Positions 37,401 to 47,206 of a DNA stretch of 64,000 bases are shown here, in pieces. A model generated the notes under the pieces. It had not been told where the DNA came from. It saw nothing but the letters and a program-made list of their open reading frames with translations, and did not search any database. Position 1 is the stretch's first letter; the number at the start of each line of letters is the position of its first letter. Both the position numbers and the translations under genes were made by a program. Source of the DNA: Lutjanus erythropterus (lineage: Eukaryota > Chordata > Actinopteri > Lutjaniformes > Lutjanidae). Location of the stretch: the NCBI GenBank assembly GCA_020091685.1, contig CM034609.1, positions 16,070,204-16,134,203 on the forward strand. The letters run 5' to 3'.

Positions 37401-39911
37401 AATAAACAGAGCGAGGCAGGGGAAACATTTAATTTGACGACATGGAAGAGAAGGTATGATGGGATATGTTGGAGATATGAAGTTAAGATTGAAAAAGAGG
37501 CTTGTGCTTTGTTTTAGGAGCTAAATTGCCAGTGGCTGGCAGTAGTAAACTCAGCAGATTGCCAAGGCTGTGATGCTGCACGTTGCCGTCCTGTTTTTGT
37601 TGAGGCTTTACTCTTTATTAGAGATAACAATTTGGCCACAGGCAGAGGCAGGTGCCAGCGGTATTACACAGCAGGTGTAGATGAAGGGGGAAAGGGAAGG
37701 GAGCAATAAACAGGGGAAGGATTACAGAGTCGGAGAGCTGGTTGGACATGGTAAATACTGACTGGGGACGATAACAAATTTGATTATTTTTTGCATGTAG
37801 CAGGCTGAGACTGAATGAAAATGTTGCAGAGGGCAAAGAGTTCATCTGGCATGCTTCTAGATGTGCTGGAAGAGCTGTACGTTTTCCACATAATTTTAAG
37901 TCCACATGACATGGACAGCAGAGTCCTATTTGCTTCTGCAAATTTAGGTTTTTCCTGTAAAAACATGTTGCAGAAAATGAATGGCATTTAAAGTATGTGA
38001 CAGCACTAACAGTCTTGTGCATACTCTGCTGTCACAGATGCCACTTTCCCCAAAGTGAATATATTCTAGTCAGACGAACTTCCGAAGACACACATACTGC
38101 TGCCATACTTGCCAACCCTCCAATTTTCCTGGGAGGCTCTTGGTTGTCTTCCAGGGTCACAATTCTCCCATATTTCTCCCATTTTATTAAAATTCTCTAA
38201 ATTCTGTAAAAATTTGTCAGCTGAATTAATTTACCATTTGTAAAAACATTTGTAAAATATTCATTTTCTGTGTTATTGTAATCAAATTGAAATTTTGTCA
38301 GGCAAAATGCTGTGATGTCATTGTGTTTTCCAGCTAATATTTGGCAGTTGGAAGTTATCTGCAAGCATCTCTTTGCAAAACAAATACGTATGTTACTTAT
38401 TATTTTGTTCTGTTGATTCTTTAAAAGTCATCTGAATGCAAGAAACATAGTCTATGAGCCTCAGATTTTGGGGGTTTTGGGGTGGGAGGGTATACACCCC
38501 CTGCTTAGGTTTCAAAATCCTCCCTGTTTTTCAGGTCTCAAGGTTGGCAAGTGTGACTGTTGCTAGCTAACTAATCAGTCTTGACCTCAGCAATGCACTG
38601 CTAAAAGTTGATATTTTCTTTGTCCTAATCTTTGTATTTGTAGTTTGAATAGTGTGTTTGTGTTAGTGCAGTTACACTTATGTGTTAGCTGCAGCTATGG
38701 TACGCTGCATCTCTATTGTGTGAGCATTGCCCCTTTTCAATTGGCTGCCCACTAACACTCAATTTTTCTGTTTCCTTCTCTGCCCAAACCTGTCCCCATT
38801 CCTTTTCCAATCTCATCATACTTTTTCCATCCCCATCATTTCCTCCATCTATCCACTTTCAATCACCTCTCTGCACCCTTCCTCCCTTCCTTCCCCCTTC
38901 CTAGCTAACATCCTGACGGTGGTCATCCTGTCCCAGCTGGTGCTGCGTCGTCAGAAGTCCTCCTACAACTATCTCCTGGCTCTGGCCGCTGCTGACATCC
39001 TCGTCCTGCTCCTCATTGTTTTTGTCGACTTCATACTGGAGGACTTTATTTTGGCCACGCCGCTGCCTCCGTCACTAAACAATGCAGTGCAGGTTCTGGA
39101 GTTCTCCTCCATCCACACCTCCATCTGGATCACCGTGCCTCTCACCATTGACCGCTACATTGCTGTTTGCCACCCACTGCGCTACCATACGGTCTCCTAC
39201 CCGGCTCGCACACGACGGGTGATATTTGCTGTGTATATTGGGTGCTTGCTCTCTGCAGCTCCTTATTACTGGTGGCCAGAGCTGTGGCACAGCCTGTCTG
39301 GAGTGGGTGGGGGTGGAGGAGCAGGAGGAGGAGGAGGAGGAGGAGGAGGAGAGGGCAACAGGAGAACTGTAGCTCAGCATGTCCTGGTATGGGCCCATTG
39401 TGCCACCGTCTACCTCCTCCCCTGCACCGTCTTCTTCTCCCTCAATGCAGTCATTGTTCGGAAGCTGCGCAGACGTCGCAGCTGCTTCCGTCTGCGTGGC
39501 TATTCAACCGGCAAAACCACCGCCATTCTCCTCGCCATCACCTCCATTTTTGCTGTTTTGTGGGCACCTCGCACCCTCATGATCCTCTACCACTTCTACT
39601 CGCCTCCTCCGGCCTCGCAGGGCGCCGGGCGACTGCTCCACATGCTCACTGATCTGGCGAATATGCTCGCATTGCTCAACACCGGCGTCAACTTCTTCCT
39701 CTACTGCTTCATTAGCAAGCGTTTCCGGGGCATGGCGGCCAATGTGCTGCGAGCCCTAGTCCACTGCCGGAAGCAGCCGCCACCATTTTACGCCAGCCAC
39801 AACTTCTCCATCACGAGCAGCCCCTGGATCTCACCAGCCAACTCCCACTGCATCAAGATGTTGGTGTACCAGTACGACAAAAACGGGAAGCCCATCTGTA
39901 TCTCTTCTTGA
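22298..39911 (+). CDS. gpr139: G protein-coupled receptor 139, two coding exons
   Basis: Exons 22298-22445 and 38905-39911 join in phase 1 across a 16.5-kb GT-AG intron and encode 384 aa. GPR139 is an orphan class A receptor of brain (Gq/11-coupled; L-Trp and L-Phe have been proposed as ligands). The start MEHSH, the junction GLP-ANILTV, the [18 protein letters not shown] helix-2 block, [10 protein letters not shown] (132-141), [19 protein letters not shown] in helix 6, [18 protein letters not shown] in helix 7 and the C-terminal [20 protein letters not shown] block are near-identical to GPR139 as I know it. There is an N-glycosylation sequon in the N-terminus (NAS, 13-15). Human GPR139 is 353 aa; much of the extra length is a Gly-rich stretch (182-200) in extracellular loop 2. 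Confidence 0.96.
23540..24230 (+). repeat. Direct repeat copy A (interrupted), paired with 26140-26420
   Basis: Shared phrases in the same order: AGCTTAAATATGC, CCCTGGTAGGAGCAGTTTATG, TATGAATCATTCCAACATTT, GCAGTAAAATATCTGATTTATCT, GAGTTAATAAGTCT versus AGTGAATAAGTCA. Copy A carries the hAT insertion. It could be a local duplication or two insertions of one family. Confidence 0.65.
23675..24111. mobile_element. hAT-type non-autonomous element with 8-bp target duplication
   Basis: It starts CAGTAGTTTCTTAA and ends TTTGGGAACGCTG, imperfect inverted ends of hAT style. It is flanked by GTATAAAC (23667-23674) and GTATAAAG (24112-24119), an 8-bp duplication with one mismatch. 437 bp, no transposase frame. 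The surrounding repeat exists without the insertion at about 26.15-26.42 kb. Confidence 0.75.
24223..24640 (-). mobile_element. Dispersed repeat family X, copy 1 (inverted relative to copies 2 and 3)
   Basis: It begins TTAAAGGAGCAATATG, continues GAGCACTGCAGTCCAGATAG and CAAAAGCCCACTGCTCTGAA, and runs to GACTCC. The reverse complements of these phrases occur at 58.74-59.22 kb and partly at 26.97-27.20 kb. Confidence 0.65.
26140..26420 (+). repeat. Direct repeat copy B (uninterrupted), paired with 23540-24230
   Basis: Same ordered phrases as copy A, continuous through the point where copy A is interrupted. It therefore serves as the empty-site version. Confidence 0.65.
26738..26860 (+). mobile_element. 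tRNA-derived SINE with 10-bp target-site duplication
   Basis: The head resembles a tRNA: TACCTCATTTGATAGAGCATG covers the A-box area and GGTTCAGTTCCCATC matches the B box (consensus GGTTCGANTCC). A pyrimidine-rich tail follows. The exact repeat AAGTAGAAAT flanks it at 26728-26737 and 26861-26870. The tRNA part does not fold as a proper tRNA, so it is not a functional tRNA gene. This type is common in percomorph genomes. Confidence 0.8.
26960..27200 (+). mobile_element. Dispersed repeat family X, copy 2 (truncated)
   Basis: GAATGTTCACCAAATGAGT, TCTGGCAGACAGTAAGTCAAG and CAGTGGGCTTTTGTTTTCAG match copy 3 at 58.74-59.22 kb in the same orientation and copy 1 in reverse. Confidence 0.6.
28254..29081. 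mobile_element. TIR element, 828 bp, with about 65-bp inverted ends
   Basis: The left end (GGGATAGTTTGAAC, GGTATTTATCGATAGGCAATG) is matched in reverse by the right end (GGGATCATTCAGATTTTTTG, GGTACTTATCCATAGTCAGTG). No transposase frame is visible. The superfamily is not assigned because the target duplication is unclear. A second partial copy lies at 6354-6545. Confidence 0.65.
30324..30431. mobile_element. Small MITE (108 bp) with 11-bp inverted ends
   Basis: The ends CAGCGTTGGAT and ATCCAACGCTG are perfect reverse complements and start CAG, as hAT ends often do. No clear target duplication was found. Confidence 0.5.
31800..32240 (-). pseudogene. L2-type LINE fragment, reverse transcriptase motif (minus strand)
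   Basis: In reverse complement the segment around 32110-32160 reads [12 protein letters not shown], the conserved reverse transcriptase block of L2/CR1-type LINEs, followed by YMLPLG. Frameshifts and stops break the frame. The proximal part (31800-31985) resembles another dispersed LINE-associated segment. It is a dead copy. Confidence 0.7.
32300..32560 (-). pseudogene. Second L2-type LINE fragment, same orientation
   Basis: The reverse complement near 32460-32510 reads LTCGVPQ, then a degenerate continuation. The flank contains GACAAAGGCATGGACAAGTCT, a phrase found with this LINE family. It is eroded and non-functional. A plus-strand open frame over it (32460-32912) is a by-product. Confidence 0.6.
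32722..32745 (+). repeat. Short CCCCAT tandem repeat
   Basis: About four CCCCAT units in a C-rich stretch within the gpr139 intron. Confidence 0.7.
35150..36000 (+). pseudogene. L1-type LINE 3' end: reverse transcriptase C-terminus with Cys-His motif
   Basis: The plus-strand frame at 35210-35470 encodes [21 protein letters not shown], the C-x2-C...H...C motif and aromatic context of the C-terminal domain of L1-like reverse transcriptases, followed by FWATVF and a final ITARR. The upstream frame is broken by a frameshift. A T-rich, then AATAAAAA-bearing 3' segment follows to about 36000. It is a truncated, dead insertion in the gpr139 intron. Confidence 0.65.
36590..36880 (+). mobile_element. 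Dispersed percomorph repeat containing an estrogen-response-element-like palindrome
   Basis: GGCCAAAAATGTGTTTTGTG through AAAACATAATGCCTGTGGCC and the final GGTGGCATAAAAA matches a very common fish repeat as I remember it. Boundaries are approximate. Confidence 0.5.
36618..36632. promoter_or_regulatory. Perfect consensus ERE palindrome
   Basis: AGGTCACAGTGACCT fits the estrogen response element consensus AGGTCAnnnTGACCT exactly. A further half-site (TTTGACC) lies next to it. It is repeat-borne, so function is unproven. Confidence 0.5.
38104..38555. mobile_element. hAT-type non-autonomous element, 452 bp, with 8-bp target duplication
   Basis: It starts CATACTTGCCAACCCT and ends AAGGTTGGCAAGTGTG (inverted). 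It is flanked by ACTGCTGC (38096-38103) and ACTGTTGC (38556-38563), an 8-bp duplication with one change. No coding capacity. It sits 350 bp upstream of gpr139 exon 2. Confidence 0.8.
38905..39911 (+). CDS. gpr139: gpr139 coding exon 2: TM1 to C-terminus
   Basis: The acceptor is a long pyrimidine tract ending CCTAG at 38904; the exon carries 1007 nt to TGA at 39909-39911. It codes the rest of helix 1 through the tail. The open frame continues 178 nt upstream into the intron (from 38727), but that segment is pyrimidine-rich intron and not receptor sequence. A run of nine GGA codons at 39324-39350 sits in the loop-2 region. Confidence 0.97.
39303..39358 (+). repeat. gpr139: GGW/GGA coding repeat in gpr139 (poly-Gly)
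   Basis: It encodes residues 182-200, 15 of 19 being Gly plus Val, Ala and Glu. Nine consecutive GGA codons (39324-39350) form a pure trinucleotide run prone to length change. Confidence 0.93.
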
Positions 39912-42879
39912 GCCCTAAGCCACCAGCAGCTGCCCCCACCCTCACTCGTTGGGGCTTTGTCTCCTTGGCGACCAGCTTTTCCCACATGGGACTCTTTGAG
40001 GCTTGAAAATGTCAACATGCCCAGAGAGCACAGAGGTAGCTAGCTTTGAGCGATAACAAAGTGGTAGGCTAGCAAGGTGGAAAAGCAAACAGCAGGTAAT
40101 AACAGCATTCACAAAAGCAGCGACCAGCATCCAATAGATGTTGATTATTTCCTCCATGCAAAAAAAAAATAAATAAAAATCAAGTAAGTGACTGACTCAC
40201 AGACTGATGAAGGGATATCACCACCATCTATCACTGACTTTTATGAGCCACAGTTTGTAACAGTATAAACAGACAACTACATGAATCCTTGGTGAAGCAT
40301 CAAACGCCTGCTGACATCGGTTTCTTTACGGACGCGAAGAAGCTCTGAACAGCTGCGTCTTTGTCCATTGGGAGTCATTTCAGAGTCTGGGCACTAAACG
40401 CCTCACCTCAAGGGGTGATTCACTCAGGCAGAGCCACTGACTGTTTGTCCGCTGCTGCCCACAGTTCTGACTGTCTCTCAAGCAATGTAAAACAGCGCTG
40501 TCATTTCCACTTTAATATGCAGAGGAGTCTCAAAGGCATGTTAATTTGGGCTTTTATAAAACGAACAGCCCTGTCAGACTCTCCTCGTGTGTCTGCTGAG
40601 TTTATCCTAGCAGCGTAGGTCACCCACAAGTCGGCGCTCGCTATGGAAAGCCAAGTTATCTCACATCCAAGCTCACAGATTGTCGTAGGATGAGTAGACA
40701 CTCTGCTTATTGTTGGTTAAATATTTATTAATGGTAGACTTGACTGTTATTGTAGCTTTGCAAAAAAAAAACAAGACAAAAAATTACTTAGGAATATGTC
40801 AGTTTGGCGCCAAGTTGTCATTAATCTACAGTAGTAATCACATCTCCAATATTAGGAGGAGGAAATTTCTGCTATTAGTAGATAGTCCTCTATTAACTAT
40901 TAATGGTCCTTGATGACTTACTGTTAGCCATTATCTGGATGAATATAATGAATGTAACTGAACGTCTCTTTAACCCTTTAGCTTTCTGAGAGGATGAGAT
41001 TAAAAAAAAGAGAGAGAGAGCGAGAGAGAGAGAGAGGACAGAAAAATCTGCTATAGTTCCCTTTGGTTTGTTTCCCACTCCATCCAAGGCCGTTTCTATC
41101 CCATGATGCAGCAGTGAATTTGGTCTCAGGGCCACAGTGACACATTTCAGCTCCACTCATTCTGCTGCTGGCTCATGGCAGTCCAGTAACATTTTACACC
41201 GAACACAGTCACGTACATCACCTGTGCTGCCCGAGTCCTGCCTGGTAACAAACCATAAATGTGAAGTCACACACACACACACACGCACACACACACTGCG
41301 CTGTATTGCCCATAGAAAGAGCACATTGAGATCAATGCACATCCATTCTGCAGACACCTTAGGGCATTAGCAGTGTTCATCTATCTGATGAGAATGGAGC
41401 TGTGCCAAAGGGCAGATTTCTGCTAATACCTACTTGGAGGGACCACACACATCAGGCCCCTTTTTTTAAAATGGATAAGACTTTAAATCTGATGAATGTT
41501 AGGTGTGTCTGTCACAGCTGATAAACTCATGCCCTCTAAACTCTTGTTCAACACTGAAACGTTTGAGACACTTCAGGGGGTGACTAGAGCTGCTCTTTCT
41601 CTCACCATTGTAACCATTACAGTAAAAACTGGCTGCAGTTGAAAATCAGGGCCAGTGTTTCATAGTTTGGGGGCATTTTTTCATTGCAGTTATGATCACA
41701 TTTACCAACTTCACCACTGAGATATGACTCCGCTGTTTAACAATGGTCTTTTAAGGTGAGGAGCATGAGTCAGCCTGTTTAAACAGCTACTTTACCTGTT
41801 TAAAGGAGTAATATGTATTAAAAAATGAGCACTGCAGTCCAAATAGCGTGTTCACAAATATCCTACAATTTATATTCTAAAATCTCTGAATTGACTGAAA
41901 GTTCATCAAAATCGGCCCACTGGCAGCTGAAACATGGCTACTTTTGGTTAACACTGCCATTTTGAATTTGAAATAAATTTAAATAAATACATTTTAAATC
42001 TCATTTAGATAACTGTGTTCATAAACATCCAACAAGAAATCCTAAATTAACTGTCAGAGATGAATTCAGCATTCTCAAAAAAAAAAAAAAAAAAAAAAAA
42101 AATCATGCCAGTGTTGTCCAAATCAGCCAAGCAGTTGCTGAAATATTGTCCAAACAGGTGATTATGCTAATTATTGCTAATTATACCAATTATTATATAT
42201 TTCTGATATAAAACTTTGGGATACTATGGGTTTACAATAGGGCTCTATTGGCTGGTAAATAATAAAGTGTTAGACTTTTGACTCTTTGAGACTGCTGTAC
42301 CTTCACTTCACAATAAGTAAGTCTGTGTTGTAAAGTGTTGTCAAAGATCTCAGCGATGTAACTGGTGAATGGCTCTGATCAAATAGCAATTAAGACCCAG
42401 GTTGTTTATGTAAAAACAAATAAGACTTCCTTCAATATCCACTCAGAGCATCTATAAAAGGCGTGCTGCATTTACTCAGATTATGAGTGCTGGTTTACGT
42501 GATAGTCTGTTTTATTTCTTCTCTGCTTTCCCATCAAAGATTACCTTAACCTAATCCTACAACTTCCAAACTGCCACCTTTTCAGCTCAGCTGTAGACCC
42601 AGGCCATGACCGGCTCCTCCGCTCTGAATTCCCATTTCTTTGTTCCTCCACAAATTGATTTTCTTCAAAATTGCAAAGCGAATGAGGGAGTACCGCTTGC
42701 CACTTGCTGCTCTCCTCCTTCAATCTGTACTCCTCCCACTCATCCCTCTTTCCTCCCACTTTATGTCAAATGCACTCGCTCAAAGTTAATTTCACAAGTG
42801 TCCTTTTCTTACTCGTTAACTGATTACCTTGAAGTCTTTTGTGCCATGTTCATGCTGAGCGTATCTCGCCATCGTTTCT

Positions 42880-43300
42880 CATCAGAGAATTGATCAATGC
42901 GGCCGGGGACCTTGGAAGTGGTGCCTGTGGAATGTCGCGCGTTATGTGATGGAGATAAACGGCCAAAAGGTCAATAACCAGTAATCACTCAGCGAGTTCC
43001 TTGACTCCCAGTCCATTAAAGTCATCCTCGGCAGCGGGATGTTACATTTCATTTAGTGTAAAGGCACTAAAATACGTGCTTTAATCCTAATCAATGCAGC
43101 CTAATGATCGGACTGTAATCATTAAGAAAGTGAGCTCACAAAAATTTAATTTCAGCCTGAGGAGCTCGTGCCAGATCAATGTTGCCATGACATTCATTTC
43201 ACGTGTTAACCCCATCCAATGTTTTGGCCATGTTAATGTGACATTTGTGCGAGAAGCAGCGGCTCATTCCCGCGGCCTCCGGGGAAAGAGGCAGGCATGC
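42880..43300. promoter_or_regulatory. Candidate conserved non-coding element
   Basis: About 400 bp of repeat-free, compositionally balanced sequence with several homeodomain-type cores (TAATGATC, TAATCATTAA, TTTAATTT, TAATCACT). It is 3 kb downstream of the gpr139 stop. Judged by look only; conservation was not tested. Confidence 0.25.
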
Positions 43301-43579
43301 TGGGAAACCAAAGCAAAAGGCATGAGTGGGGGGCTCGAAAGAGAGTCACATGCGAGGGGCACTTAGTCTCCCACGTGAGGCACTCTGGAGCAGGTGGGAG
43401 GGTGTGTGTCTGTGTGAGGGGGGAGGGGAGGTGACACCAAGAAATCTTCCCCATTATGAGAATAAAAAAGTCTATGATCTATATTTTCTTCAGCCAGATA
43501 TTAAAAAGATAACCACACATAAATCAATCAGAGCATTAAATTATATTTATCTCTCACGCACATGCTGCTCTGCACTCTT

Positions 43580-44690
43580 AGAAATAAGGGTTCCAAATAA
43601 TGGTTCTTCCTGAGAGACTGAGGGTCTACCCAGAACCATTTCCTTCTGAAGAATGCTCTTTTTTTGAAGAAAGGGTTTGCCAATGATTCATTAGACCGAA
43701 GGTTCCATTAAGAACGTTTTTCATCCAAAGAACCCTTCAACAATCCATTAAGAATTCTTTTAGCAAGTGTTTGGGTTCTCTGTAGAACCTTGTTAGTATG
43801 TTCCAGTTTGTGTACCTTAGGAATATAAAAAGGTTCTCTGCAGAATTCCCTGGATGTGTTGTAGATAAAACCTGAAGAACATTAAAGGACTCTTGGTAGA
43901 ACCCCCTTGGCTGATTCTCGATAAAACCATTGGGATATAAAAAGGTTCTCAGTAAAACCCCCTGAGCGTGTTCTCAATAAAAACCTTTGGTAAAACAGTT
44001 CTCAGTAGAACCCACTTTGTGGGCTCTTGATAAAGCCACTTGGAATATAGAAAGGGCTCTCCATAGAACATCCTTGGTTCCAAATAAAAACCCCTGGAAT
44101 ATAGGAAGGTGCTTGTTAGAACCCCTTTGGTTGGTTCTAGATAAAACCCCTGGAATATAAAGATGATTCACTGTAGAACCCCTGGGTGTGTTCTAGGTAA
44201 AAAAGGAAAAAGGGTCTCGATAGAACTCCTGAAAGTTCCTCAGTAGAACCCCCTGGGTGTATTCTAGATAAAACCTTTGATAAATAAAAGGTTCTCAGTA
44301 GAACCCCTTGGTTGATTCTAAATAAAACCATTGGGATATAGAAAGATGCTCGGGAGAACCCCCTGGGCGTGTTCTAGCTAAAACCCTTGGAATATGTTCT
44401 CAGTAGATCCCCATGGGTGGTTCTTGTTAACACCTTTAGAAGATGGAAGGATTCTGATGGAACCCACAGAGAGAGTTCTGGGTGGAACTATTGCACCATA
44501 GAGGAGTTCTCTGTAGAACATCTCATAGGAGGTTCTCTGTGGAACATCTAATGGAAGGTTCTGGGTGGAACCCTTCACTGTTTGTTCCTGTTATAACCCT
44601 TTATGCTGGTTTCTAGGTAGAACGCTCTGAAAGGGTACCAGGAACCAAAAAGGGTTCTCCTAAGGGGACAAGCAGAACACTTTATGGTTC
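43580..44690. repeat. Degenerate minisatellite, unit about 53-58 bp, about 20 copies
   Basis: Recurring core GGTTCTCAGTAGAACCCC, then TGGGTGTGTTCTAGATAAAACC, then TTGGAATATAAA. Cores start near 43774, 43832, 43889, 43943, 43998, 44055, 44108 and 44165 and go on to about 44690. Each core carries the inverted pair GGTTCT/AGAACC. The minus-strand frames in it repeat GVLSRT-type peptides; they are array artefacts. Confidence 0.85.
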
Positions 44691-44762
44691 TAGTTAGCAT
44701 CTATATTTCTAGGGGTGTACTCTGTTTCCTCTCTGTCTCTCTCTGCCTGCGTAACTCTACAG

Positions 44763-44834
44763 TATGTGTGCGTGCGTGCGTGTGTGTGCGTGTGTGTGCG
44801 TGCGTGCGTGCATGTGTGTGTGTGTGTGTGTGTG
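44763..44834 (+). repeat. GT/GC microsatellite
   Basis: Compound TGTG/TGCG run following the minisatellite. Confidence 0.9.
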
Positions 44835-45410
44835 TACATAATATCCGTGTTAGACAGGAAGAAGCTTTAAAAATGTGATTGTGCCATAGGACCTGTAATG
44901 TATGAACTCAAATATGTATTTATACTCAGTCATGATGAATATAATTACATACAGCACAGTATTATAACGATATATCCATGAATGTACAACTGACGCTTCT
45001 GCCATCTTTGTTGGTATTTTTCTGATTGTGATTTTCTACACAACAACCTTTTTTGAGCAGTCTTTTACCTTTCCCCATGGCAGTGTTTCAAAACTGTGGT
45101 TTTTGATTGTACTGGAGTGATTATAGGCTTGCATAATTCAGTTTTTTTTCCTCCTAATGAATGTATTGACTGTATACAGAGTATGTATTACTGTGCTGTA
45201 AGAAAGTATGCAGAAAAGTATTGGCTGATATCAATATTTTTGATTAAATAAATAAAGAGCAGTATCTCTGAAAAAAAATCGATAGCGCTGCTGATGATCT
45301 GTCTCTTTTTTCTGCACCTAAGATCACACTCTTAACACAAAGAAAGTGTAATACAGTCTTGACACAATTATAAAATATTGTAATCAAACATACAAACAAA
45401 TACATTTGTA

Positions 45411-45600
45411 TCTTACCTGTAGGGCTGTTTATCCATCCAGATTGTTTTGATATGAGTTACTGAGTTTGGGAGATATTTGCTGTAGAGATGTCTGCCTTCT
45501 CTTGGATATAATACTACTATGATATTAGATGGCATTTGAAATGAGACACAGTTACACAAGATAATTCACAGACTTTCTTTATACCAAACAACACCGGCCA
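45411..45600 (+). mobile_element. Dispersed repeat family Y, copy 1 (partial)
   Basis: TACCTGTAGGGCTGTTTATCC, GAGATGTCTGCCTTCTCTTG and CACAAGATAATTCACAGAC match copies at 59.57-59.93 kb (same orientation) and 56.94-57.20 kb (inverted). Confidence 0.65.
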
Positions 45601-46430
45601 ACCATATTACTGCACTAGGTGGCTCAGCTTAGGAGGATGTCATTAATGTTTACATCCCACGCTGTTATGAGCAGCGTTGGTGAATGTAACTGTTAAAAGT
45701 AACTCGTCACATTACAAGATTATTGGGTTTATTACATTAAAATTGTTAAAATATATGCAAGACAGTAAAGAGAAATCTGAACTGTTTTAGAATGATAAAA
45801 TACACACCCCTTAAGGTTCTACTGTTCATGCACGCTGTGACATTTTCAAATTTATCTTGTTGCAAGCTTTATCAAGCTCTCTTTTATCAAACTGATTTGT
45901 GAATGTGTAAACAACACGTGTATACACATGCAGGGCTACTGTAGAAACATGGTGGCCTCTGTGGAAGAGGACATGTGGGCTCATTCTAAGTTAACAAAAA
46001 CACAACAATTCTTATTTTCAGGTAATTACACACTGTTGAAAACACACTTATGAATATTATATCCCATTTATGCCAATAGACGTCCCCTAAATATAAACAC
46101 CGGGCCTCTAATGGACCGTAATATCTGAACTATTTCCCACTAGAAATATAAAAACGACATTTTCTGAAAAGAACTGTGTAATTTGATACTAATTATAAGG
46201 GAAACAATGAGACAGTGTTCGAATGAGTTGTTTTGTTAGTGCACAGCAGATAAACTGAGCATGCACATTAAGTTTTGAATAATACACTCATAATTAATTA
46301 ATAGTGACTTGAGGCTTTTCTATTGTCTGTATAATTAATTACAAATGACTATATTACCAGGTAAATTCTTTACTTATCTGTAAGAAGTGTTTCAGTTTTG
46401 TATGAAACCCTTTACATTGATTATCGCAAC

Positions 46431-47206
46431 AAGGGCTGGGTATCAGTACTCAGGAGACAGTGTTTGGTTCTGGTTCAGACGTGTTCACTTAGAGGCTGCT
46501 GAACCTGGTTCAGTTTCCCACGGTGTAAACATAAACACTTCCCCTGTGCTCCGAGCTGCAGGTCTGGCAGACTACAGTCATATTAGGCCTTTAGCTACAC
46601 AGCTAACTGAGCTAATGGCAGCTAGTAGGCTAACTACAGACAAAGAGAGTTACAACAGAGAGTATAGTTAGCAGCAGTTAGGTGCTATTTATTTGTTTAA
46701 GCTAATATTGACAGGTGGCCATATTGTCCGTGCTGCTTCTTCAACCTTGACAGATTACGCAGCAACATCATCATGCAGAATCCTATGTCACATCACATGG
46801 GAAAAAGTTTTTAGAAGGCCTCGGGAAAATAGCATTTTGATGACAAAACATATGTACTTACACCAGAATCTGAATGATTTGATTTGAACACATAATGACT
46901 GCTGCTGGGAAGCTATGAAATTACATAAAACCTTAAAAAATATATAAATAAATAAAATAAAGGAGTCGCCCTTAATGGTGTCAATTAAAAGAATCCAGTA
47001 CCAAATGGTCTGGAAACCTCTCAGTCAAACAATAACTGCATTCAATCCTTTTGGTACCTAGATCTAGAAAAAAAATATTATTTATATGATTTTGCTTACA
47101 ACCAGTCACAGCAAGAGCCCTTCAAAAAAAGGTATCAAATGAATTACTCCATTGAGTACTGGTATCGTCATTTTTTTAAATGATATTTAAATGATACCAA
47201 GCCCTA
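46431..47206. mobile_element. hAT-type element, 776 bp, with 8-bp target duplication
   Basis: It starts AAGGGCTGGGTATC and ends GATACCAAGCCCTA, inverted ends of the kind CAGGGCTGGGTATC. It is flanked by ATCGCAAC (46423-46430) and ATTGCAAC (47207-47214), 8 bp with one change. A 94-codon frame inside shows no transposase motif, so the copy is non-autonomous. Confidence 0.8.

Larger units (their letters stand above)
22446..38904 (+). other. gpr139: gpr139 intron 1
   Basis: 16,459-bp GT-AG intron. It contains microsatellites (GT at 23047-23073, GAA at about 25636-25664, poly-T at 26615-26632, GT at about 34475-34497), hAT and other TIR elements, a SINE, L2 and L1 fragments and repeated segments, annotated separately. 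No additional receptor exon is visible. Confidence 0.85.
39912..45265 (+). other. gpr139 3' flank and possible long 3' UTR
   Basis: Candidate poly(A) signals follow the stop: AATAAA at 40168-40173 in an A-rich run, and AAATAAATAAAG near 45245-45256. Which is used cannot be told. Microsatellites: GA at 41009-41036, CA at about 41269-41297, poly-A at 42077-42102. A part-copy of family X begins near 41806 (GAGCACTGCAGTCCAAATAG). No further genes are visible. Confidence 0.5.

Noticed and set aside
38727..38904. Open frame running into gpr139 exon 2 from the 5' side
   Set aside because: It is the pyrimidine-rich end of the intron; it lacks receptor sequence, and the ANILTV join to exon 1 at the CCTAG acceptor is exact.
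43974..44578. Minus-strand frames with repeated GVLSRT/GSTEN peptides, resembling a repeat protein
   Set aside because: They arise from the minisatellite and are interrupted by frameshifts; no start or splice context.
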